Shown here: positions 56,801 through 64,000 of the stretch, piece after piece | Position numbering within the stretch: the stretch's first letter is position 1 | Layout of the letters: each line of letters starts with the position of its first letter | Assembly (NCBI GenBank): GCA_031213475.1 | Contig: JARUPZ010000007.1 | Span: 5,203,586 to 5,267,585 of the forward strand | Length of the DNA stretch: 64,000 bases | Reading direction: 5' to 3' | DNA from: Nereocystis luetkeana | Taxonomy: Eukaryota; Sar; Phaeophyceae; Laminariales; Laminariaceae | Notes under the pieces: model-generated | Seen by the model: the letters and a program-made list of their open reading frames with translations, nothing else | The model's database searches: none | Told to the model about the DNA's origin: nothing | Made by a program: the position numbers and the translations under genes

Positions 56801-59800
56801 TTTCCCCACAGCGGCGGTACGTGAATTTTTTCGGCTGTTTTTTTAAAGCAATATATTTAAAGAAAAACTTTTGAACATCGCGTTTCCATTGGCTTAGTCT
56901 GAGATCGAGGATTTCGTCGAAACTCATCTTTGCAAGCTGTGCAGCGTACCAGCGACAGAGATACCAGTATATCAACAACAGCAGTGCCGCTGCCGCTATC
57001 GCCTGGCATGGGCGAGTAGGAGCATCGTACGCACAAGCTAGAAGCACAGCAGCAGCATGCATCGAAAGTAGCAGCAGCAGGTCCTATAGAAGCAAGCAGT
57101 ATTTTTTGTGCCTTCAGCGATAGCAGCGCGGCAAGAGGCGAGCGGCTTCTTCCCTTTTGTTTCAAGTATAAGTTGCTGCTGATAGTGGTGCGTATACAAG
57201 GTATTACAGCAGTACGACCGGTATACGGTACACAGCCCGCCGCGCCCGAGCGTTGCGCTCCAAGCTCCAAGCACACCCGGAACCCAACTTGGATGCTTGG
57301 CAAATAGACCGCGGAGACCTCGCACCGCCGTGCTGCTACTGCTGCGTTCGGTGTGCGGGAAGATCGTGACCGTAGGACAACTGCTGTCCTGCTGCTGTAG
57401 AGAGAGCTGGGAGATGAGAAAGTAGAGGATTGAGCAGAAGGGGTTGGGTGCGGGGATGGTGATGATCGATTCTCCTCTTCATATCTTGCACGGGACTGTC
57501 TGGTTTGACCCCGTAACGCGCCAGAAAACCGTCGGATTTCTCTTTTGGGTTCTCGTTCCGTAGTTTGAGCACGATCATTGCTTAAAAACAACGAACAAAA
57601 CGCCAGGTTCAACGACTTCTGCAAGCTGTAGCTGTAGCTTCGGTCGATAGTTGTATTCGCCCGAGAGTATATACTTTTACGTGTCTTAATACAACCCAAC
57701 GATAAAGAAGTACCTGGTACCTGGTAGCATTGTTGTAAACTGTACAACATTACATTTTGCGGTCAAAGCCAGTTTTTCAACTTGTTATTACCGCTGTACT
57801 ACGGAGGGGGGAGAGAAGTAGGAAGTTTGCATAGTTCGCTTTGATTTTGAAAGGGTTATTTTCCGATCGTGGAATGCAATCCGATCAAAACACACGAGTA
57901 CATAATTATAATTTCCAACGCCCGTATTTCGTGCTGGAAATAGAGTTAATTCCTTATTTTCCGACTTCGGGCACACGGTATACTCTACCTAGAGTAGACA
58001 ATTTATCTGCAAACTATCATGTCAGTATTAAAGTGTAAGATTCCTACCGAACACCCGGCATCTCGCCGCCACCCATGCCTTGAAACCTACCAGGCATAAT
58101 ATTAATATTTGTACTAGTAGCAGAATGCGCGACACGAAACGACACAATGCCCGCTCACTAAGGTGGAACCTTCGTCATTCTGTGAATTTCAGTACAATCA
58201 GTTGATCAGTAAACTCACTTACCGCCTCCGAATCAAGAGTCTATTAATAGCGTAGCCATATTACATCTATCAATGCTACATGCCGCATCACGCAGAGTCG
58301 GCGTACGGTATATTGTGCCGTACGACCGAGCCTACAAGCTTTGAGTATTCCCCGTACATAGCTCTCGTGAGAACCTCGTTACGAGCACTAGCAGATACCG
58401 CTATACTCCGTATGTTAGGTACGATATTTGTAGCCCTCATGTTCGCGTGTGGTCGTCCGGCTGGTGTCGTGGGTTTCTCAAGTTTTGGACAGTGCAGTTC
58501 GTAGCAGCGACCCCATATCAGTAGCTATTGCGATATAGCATAGCATGTTACACCCCACCGAAAAACGGCAGTACCCGCTGTGTGTACGTACGAGTACTGT
58601 ACGCGGTGATTCGTTGACCTCTACCCCGGCCACTGATTGCTCTGTAGAACGCCTATGAATCACTATGATATCTGCTGTGCGTCGGTAGGTAGCCCTACGG
58701 TACGGGGCTCTCGCAAGGTGTGATGACGCATGTACGACCAGGCTGTTTTTTTTCGTTGTAGCTACCGCTACGAGTAGTAGAGGCTGTGTGGACCAGCTCC
58801 GACCACAAAGACTGCCGCACGAGGTGTGTTGGACTATAGCATTAACACACGACCACTCTGGATGGAACTTTATCAGGTAAGCTGCACCCTGGTACCTGGA
58901 AAATGATCAGATGCCGGGGTTCCTTATAGGCCACCGGGGCTTGTTGCGCGTGTCGCAACACGAGCCGGCGGGCCGCCGGAGGCCGCCGGAGGCCGCCGGA
59001 GGCCGCCGGAGGCCGCCGGAGGCCGCCGGAGGCCGCCGGAGGCCGCCGGAGGCCGTTCCCCGCGCAGAGGCTGCCGAAGGCTAAAATTTGCGATCTATTC
59101 GCTAGGAATCGCCGGGAAAAATCCCTTTCAAAAGCGCATTTTGCCGAACCGTTTCAACCGTTTTAGAGAGCCCAAACGTATCCCAATCGGGTATGTGGGA
59201 GTACGTACTATTTCCACGTTGTTTGCCCCTAAATGACGGGTCACCTAAAAAAATACGTGTAAAACTTGAAAACGCTGCGGGAAAACCAGCCTCAAAGTGT
59301 TTCGAGCCTGCGCCTGCGGCGAGGAAAAAGACCCCCAAAACGTGTTTTGCCTGCAGCGCAAAAGGCTCCGCGACATTTGTGTTTCGCCTGCGGCGGATTG
59401 TGTTGCGCAGTTATAATTACGTGTATGAGGAACTTCGCTGGAAATGTTGCGCTGGTGCAACAGCGCAACTCCTAAGAGGAAAACCCCGTAAGATCCCCGC
59501 TGCCCGTACGTATGATGCCGGTACGTAACTCCTATACACCAGAAGGATGATTACTTGGCAGCAATTGCTCGAGTGAAATGGAATTCTTGGTAGGTCGGTG
59601 GCCATTCTCGCACGGCTTCCTCGCACGGGGTGTTTTCGCAGGCTGGCGATGTCTACGGTGTTGCTGTTTTACTTCTGTACTTCATGGAGTTCGGAATCTG
59701 TACGTGGAAAGTAGACAGAGAGCACACCACGCACGATCGTGATAAACAACGGGCCGCAGGCTGTCTCGCTAACTTGTGAGTTTTTCACGGCAACCAATCG

Positions 59801-62800
59801 TTTGTGATACGGCACTCGACCTTAGTCTACTCTACTTTACTCTACTCTTACTCTACTCTACTTTACTGTCCCCTACTCTACTCTACTGCAATCTACTCTG
59901 CTGTAATCTACTCTACTCTACTCTATTCTACCCTGCTCTAGTCTACCCTACTCTATGACGGGGGACAATAGTTAATAGGACCTATGGTCTACATAAAAAC
60001 CTATATATTTAACCATTTTTACTAACAATATTTGGTCCTATTAGTTATGATCCCGCGTATTAGCAAAACCGAGTAGTCTTGCTGCAATGCCTGCGGGCTT
60101 CAACGCGCCGCGCGAGCTGACGTGATATGCCATTGACATTATTAGTACCGCTATGTTTTAATCGTCACTTTTACGTGCCAGCTTTTGGACAAGCCGTGGT
60201 CACATATATCGTCCCGGTACATGCCTTCATCTCTATCGCGCATAGGGTTGGTTCAGCGTTCCCACTGCTCGTCGATTTCCATCGAATGTTTCTATCTCGC
60301 ACTTTTCACTGATCAGTTTGTATGCACGAAAAATTCCCTACGAGTATGTGCACTCGGGGAGAATTAAACCCACATGATTGATTTTAATAGGCACGAGGAC
60401 CACCTACGAAGCTACGGCTACGGGGGGCGCGAACTGTATGAATGGTGGTTGACCCGACCCTACTGCTGGGGTTGAGATCGGTACAAGACATCACTGCTGT
60501 GATCCGTTGCTTCCGGCGTTGCATTAATCCAGCGGCGTGCTTCTCCCGTGATTTCCGTCTCTCGAATGGGCAATCTTGTTTGAGGCGCATGTAATACATG
60601 CCGGTACGAGGTATATACATCGCATCCGTAAGTATTGGTGTATAGCACTCGTCTTGGCAGCATTTGCAAAAGTTGACCGGTCAGTGGGTTGGTGGGTTGG
60701 TTTGTTTGTGTATAGTACCTGTGTGGATACCAGGTCCCCTTCCCCCTGGGTAGTACCGCTTCATTGGGGCGTCCGCTCCGCGCCCGTTATGTATAAGTAT
60801 TGTTTTGTTCATATGACTGAGTCGCTCCATTACACACCGTGCGTGTCCCCCTCCTGCGTCGTTTTATGGGCCGCGTGGAACTCCAGGGAGGCGGTCGAGG
60901 GGAGGGGGCTGACGGGATGGACGTGGACGGGGCTGTCGGCGGCGATGCCATCGTCCTCCACGAGGACAAGAAGTGAGCCAAGGAGTTTTAAATATTTCGG
61001 GTATTTTCGCCCACGTGTAGCTGGATGGATCAATGATAGATGCTTGGATAGATAAATGGATGGATGGACGGATTGATAGAAGGGTGGGTGGATGGATAGG
61101 TGGATGAATGGACGGATGGATGAACAGGTTGATATTCACAGCTTCAAAAGCTCAAGACTTGCAAATATTTAGGGCAACTACTCGAACGAGAGCTTCCCTG
61201 ACGCGCTTGGTGTGGTTATCCTTGACAGCGCTGACAGCGTTCTCTCCCTTCGGGGTAACCTTGGTCGTGATATTGAGCCATCACTTACATCATTTACCGG
61301 CGGGGCCTTGTGTACGAAGACTGTAATTATGTCGGAGGATTGGGTTTTCTTTTCGCGTGAGTCGTAAAGGGGGTGATTCTTGCTTTGACCCGGACCGTTT
61401 CAGCATTTCTCCTTGTAGGAAGGTTTGATGTTCCATGTTTTAACGTTAGTGTTTGTACTGTCACCTGGTAGCTATTTAACCGCTTTGAGACTTTTGGAAG
61501 GGGAAACAGATCGAAACTAAGCGATTTGATTGTAGTACAGCACCGGCCGCACAAGAATCGAGCCTGGGGTAGGGGATAGGGGGTATTTGTCCGCCGTGCC
61601 ACGATCGAGAGATATCGGTACACAGCACGCGCGCAGCGTGCTTTTACTTGCACTCTCGCGAGCTTTTCCTGTTACACCTCTTGGGAACTAGAGAGGGGAG
61701 TCTAATCGATTGACGATGAAAAAAAAGGTACCATATTACAGAGTGGTCGAGGGATGATGATAAATTGATGTCCGAGTTGCAATGGTTGATGCAAGGAGTC
61801 GTCCGGGAACGGGGCGGCAACGTGATTCTGCCCATATTTTCCGAGCGCTGACGCTGCTCGTAGGCGGTCGGTCGATATTGTTTCGTTCGCTGTCCCTTAA
61901 CCCTTTTAGAACTGCCGTCCCGTTCTGGGGACAAATCATTCAAATTTCAAGTAGTTTGTTTTAGAACTGCGGTTCCGTTTTGGGGACAAACCAGTCCAAT
62001 TTCAAGTAGATTGTTTTTAGAATTGCAGTCCAGTTTTGTGGGACAAATCATTCGAATATAGAGTAGCTTGTCCCCAAACAGGACTGCGGTTCTAAAAGGA
62101 TTAACTCCTTTGAGAAGAGGGTCACAAAAAAGGGCTCAATGTTGTTGTCATTCCAGAGGTGTACCTTAAGGATGCGAGTCAACGCCCCCCCCCCCTCCCC
62201 GCGGACATTAGGAGTAGAAGCGGTGCTCCGTCTCGAAAGGGATGCGTGGTCAATGGTCAAATTACTCAAGGCAAGGAACTGAAAATGAGTACCCCGCCCC
62301 CGCCCCCCCGCCCCCGGACCGACTTTTCGAGCTCGATATCTCCAAGAGCAAGAAGAATGTCAGCGACTAGAAGGCTAAAAGCGTGGCCCTAAACGGACCT
62401 CGTCGGGTGCTGCCCGAAAATGTGTCGTTCGGTATTGGCACCTTCGTTACGGGGTTATCGACCTCGAAAAATCGGTCCAGGGGGGCGGGGGGAGGGGGGG
62501 GTCGCATTCTTACAGCATGCTGAATGTTCTTATAGTGTATGACGCTACTGTAGTGTTGATAGTAAATGCCCCATGCCAATGTTGACATTTTTGTACTAAT
62601 GTTGGTGTGGATATTGGTGGGGTGGTGTATGTGGGTGGTGTTGGCGTTGGGTTTTCTGACGCTGCTTGTGCCGATGCTGGTTCCGTTCGTACCGGTTCTC
62701 CTCCTGCTACTCTTGGTGTCGGTAATGTTGGTGTAGTGATGGCGCTGCTGGTGCTGGGTTTGATGGCGTGTTGGCGGTTTTTTTTTTTCACCCGTCCCTC

Positions 62801-63133
62801 CTTCAGCTTGCGTACAGTGTATCACACGCTCCCGTGAGGTTATCACTTTTCCACCCACCCATGCCGCCCCCGCTCCAAACATCCCTGTACGAGGTTTCTC
62901 GCACCCCCGCCGCACGTCTTGCTGGCGCTTGGCCTAGCAACACGTTCTCACCACCGCCGTTGCTGCTCCAAATTGCGGAAAATTCGGATAAAATTCCCGG
63001 CAGGTACTACCCCGACGCCGAGGACGTATACAAGGGGGCGGCAACCGTGACCGCCGATGAGGATGCACAGGGGCTGGAGGAGCCCATCATCGCGCCCGTC
63101 AAGTCTAAAACCTTCTCCAAGCTCGACAAGGAG
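53818..63133 (+). CDS. EFTUD2: 116-kDa U5 snRNP component EFTUD2/Snu114, N-terminal exons, 3' partial
   Basis: EF-2-like GTPase of the U5 snRNP that controls spliceosome activation and disassembly. Three exons are visible on +: 53818-53949, 60887-60972 and 63004-63133. Exon 1 gives MDENLYDEFGNYIGPDLG, almost the human start (MDTDLYDEFGNYIGPEL), then a run of Glu/Asp. Exon 2 gives GMDVDGAVGGDAIVLHEDK, and its last two bases join exon 3 to read HEDKKYYPDAEDVYKG, then LEEPIIAPVKSKTFSKLDKE, the conserved linker just before the GTPase domain. Phases match at both junctions (0, then 2) and all edges are GT-AG. The total visible is 116 residues. The G domain and all later domains must lie past the window; I see no further exon in 63134-64000. 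Intron 1 is 6.9 kb. Confidence 0.95.
54486..54581. mobile_element. Palindromic MITE family B, copy 6
   Basis: CCCTTCAAGGACTGCAGTCC, GTTTTGGGGGCAAACTACTT and GAAACTGCAGTCCTAAG. It is preceded by a telomere-like CCCTAACCCTAACCCC patch (54460-54475). Confidence 0.82.
55262..56899. mobile_element. Long palindromic element with repeated arms
   Basis: Arm B 55384-56098 is the inverted complement of B' 56213-56899, pairing for example GCGCAATTTGTGTTTTTCTG, TCGACATAGACTCAGCCCAC, TGACACCGGCCATGG and GGACTCGGAATCTCGCCGCT. The ~114-bp spacer (56099-56212) is itself the inverted copy of 55262-55375. GACCTATGCCAATGG marks all four boundaries. The arms contain the family H block also found at 38-39 kb. 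Arm identity is high by eye with small indels. No transposase frame was recognised; a foldback or long-TIR non-autonomous DNA element is likely. Confidence 0.8.
58971..59052. repeat. GGCCGCCGGA decamer array
   Basis: About eight perfect 10-bp units, GC-only apart from one A per unit, followed by GGCCGTTCCCCGCG. Confidence 0.95.
59820..59955. repeat. TCTAC/TCTAT degenerate pentamer array
   Basis: About 25 pentamers of CTACT type with point changes, running directly into the family A MITE at 59956. Confidence 0.9.
59956..60061. mobile_element. Palindromic MITE family A, copy 12
   Basis: Ends TGACGGGGGACAATAGTTAA and TTAGTTATGATCCCGCGTA, in EFTUD2 intron 1. Confidence 0.88.
61897..62103. mobile_element. 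Palindromic MITE family B, composite of three half-units
   Basis: Three successive left halves (ACTGCCGTCCCGTTCTGGGG, CTGCGGTTCCGTTTTGGGGA, TTGCAGTCCAGTTTTGTGGG), each with the CAAATTTCAAGTAG-like centre, are closed by a single right half (GTCCCCAAACAGGACTGCGG, TTCTAAAAGGATTAA). It lies in EFTUD2 intron 2. Confidence 0.85.
62181..62306 (+). repeat. Poly-C-tailed repeat family I, inverted copy
   Basis: Reverse complement of the 41921-42268 copies: AGCGGTGCTCCGTCTCGAAA, GGGATGCGTGGTCAATGGTC, then AATGAGTACC and a C-rich run. Confidence 0.75.
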
Positions 63134-63474
63134 GTGCGATGTTTGTTCTCTTGGGTCGTGGGTTCTATTCGGCGGGCAGGGGCGGAGGGGGGGGAAAGGC
63201 GTGAGGGGTGGGGGAAGGGGGGGGGGTCCTTCTGGTTCCCTTGGTGTCTCAAAGCTTCCAGACGTGTGGGCTGTTGTTCGTTGCCTGTGTTGTCGTTGTG
63301 TGCCGTCTCCCCTCGTATCGTCGTGTTGTGTATTTATCTTGTTTGGCTTACCTCTGTTTGCGTCTGTTGATAGTCCACGGTTCGGATAACTTCGTGTTGT
63401 CGATGGCGCCCCCGCCGAGTCAGCGGGTCGATCGCCGACCCACTGCTCCAAATCGATCCGACAGGGTACTTGGA

Positions 63475-63563
63475 CCATTTCACGACTGCAGTCCCGTTTT
63501 GGACACAAACCACTCAGATTCTAAGTATTTTGTACCCAAAATGGGACTGCAGTCTTGAAAGGA
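63475..63563. mobile_element. Palindromic MITE family B, copy 8
   Basis: ACTGCAGTCCCGTTTTGGAC, centre CACTCAGATTCTAAGTATTT, right half AAATGGGACTGCAGTCTTGA. Confidence 0.88.
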
Positions 63564-63740
63564 CGGTTCAGGCGCGCGCTACGGAAAGGGGCGGTACGTA
63601 GCTCCTAACAAAAAAAAAGTTGAGGCCCCTCAGTTGACAAGCTCATTCTCTCTACATCACCCAAAAACTGGCGAAACGCAAAATCAAGACGAAACAACCC
63701 CCATAGTCTACAATGCAGGTGTTTGTACTACGAAATACTT

Positions 63741-63847
63741 GTACGGGGGACCATAGTAAATAGGGCCAAATATCGTAAGTAACAATAGAGAAATATACAG
63801 GTTTTTGTCTGTACCGTAGGCCCTATTTAATATGGCCCTCCGTATTA
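63741..63847. mobile_element. Palindromic MITE family A, copy 13
   Basis: Ends GTACGGGGGACCATAGTAAA and TTTAATATGGCCCTCCGTA, in EFTUD2 intron 3. Confidence 0.9.
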
Positions 63848-63907
63848 CAGTAAAACATGAATGGGATTCCAACAGTATTCGGTAGTTTTGTCGGTACCAG
63901 ACCTCAC

Positions 63908-63999
63908 CCTTTCAGGACCGAAGTCCCGTTTTGGGGACAAAGTACTTGGAATTTGAGTGGTTCGTACACACAAAGGGACTGCAGTCCTAAAAGGGTTAA
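63908..63999. mobile_element. Palindromic MITE family B, copy 9
   Basis: CCCTTTCAGGACCGAAGTCC, GTTTTGGGGACAAAGTACTT and GGGACTGCAGTCCTAAAAGG, ending GGGTTAA at the window edge. Confidence 0.88.
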
Positions 64000-64000
64000 G

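Larger units (their letters stand above)
53950..60886 (+). other. EFTUD2 intron 1 (6.9 kb)
   Basis: Very large intron containing a family B MITE, a ~1.6-kb palindrome, a GGCCGCCGGA decamer array, TCTAC pentamers, a family A MITE and several TACCTGGTA words. A 297-residue open frame on - (56857-57750) begins in the palindrome arm and is Ser/Arg-rich with no domain; it is not called. Confidence 0.8.
60973..63003 (+). other. EFTUD2 intron 2
   Basis: Intron of 2,031 bp with a GGAT-rich simple stretch (61022-61125), the triple family B array, an inverted family I copy and C/G-rich runs (62186-62197, 62290-62310, 62480-62502). Confidence 0.75.

Noticed and set aside
56857-57750. 297-residue open frame on the minus strand in EFTUD2 intron 1
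   Set aside because: It ends inside the palindrome arm, is Ser/Arg/Cys-rich from CTG/AGC runs, and shows no family features.
62367-62915. 182-residue open frame on the minus strand
   Set aside because: Low-complexity Thr/His/Asn/Pro sequence from GTTGGTGTGG-like repeats inside EFTUD2 intron 2.
1-64000. CRISPR arrays, bacterial operons, riboswitches
   Set aside because: Spliced eukaryotic genes throughout; the regular repeats seen are microsatellites or palindromic elements without spacer structure.

Overview
This is an intron-rich nuclear segment from a eukaryote, most likely a photosynthetic stramenopile and perhaps a brown alga. That assignment is an inference from gene structure (short exons, introns of 0.2 to 7 kb with pyrimidine/poly-T tracts before AG, neighbouring genes on alternating strands) and from the plant/stramenopile-like SEC22 sequence. 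No ribosomal or organellar marker is present to fix the lineage.

Three conserved genes are certain. (1) The C-terminal 408 residues of CCT2, the beta subunit of the TRiC/CCT chaperonin, lie on + in ten exons (690-14553); the first ~127 residues are encoded before the window. One of its introns is GC-AG. (2) A complete SEC22-type R-SNARE lies on - in seven exons (50096 down to 41745), with longin domain, SNARE motif and C-terminal membrane anchor. (3) The first three exons of EFTUD2/Snu114, the U5 snRNP GTPase, lie on + (53818-63133) and the gene runs off the right edge. SEC22 and EFTUD2 are divergent, with starts 3.7 kb apart. Two less certain membrane-protein genes lie between CCT2 and SEC22: an intronless 552-residue reading frame on - (21423-23081) and a three-exon model on + (24230-25441). 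Neither is recognised.

Layout: 1-14.6 kb CCT2; 14.6-21.4 kb gene-poor and GC-rich, with an inverted minisatellite, a nested palindrome and a ~171-bp tandem array; 21.4-25.7 kb the two membrane-protein candidates; 25.7-41.7 kb repeat-dominated; 41.7-50.1 kb SEC22; 50.1-53.8 kb intergenic; 53.8-64 kb EFTUD2, whose 6.9-kb first intron holds a ~1.6-kb palindrome.

Most of the remaining DNA is small non-autonomous repeats: a ~105-bp TA-flanked palindromic MITE (13 copies), a ~90-bp palindromic element (9 loci), a tRNA-headed SINE (2 copies), families ending in a poly-C/poly-G run, and several dispersed families. No autonomous transposase, reverse transcriptase or virus-like element was recognised. 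The most unusual signal is a 9-bp word, TACC(A/T)GGTA, found at least 27 times by hand count against about 0.5 expected. One copy interrupts an otherwise conserved MITE exactly as TA -> TA-CCAGG-TA. With a second word (TATTAATAG followed by TA) that also appears as a small insertion between two repeat copies, it looks like the excision scars of cut-and-paste transposons that left almost nothing else behind.
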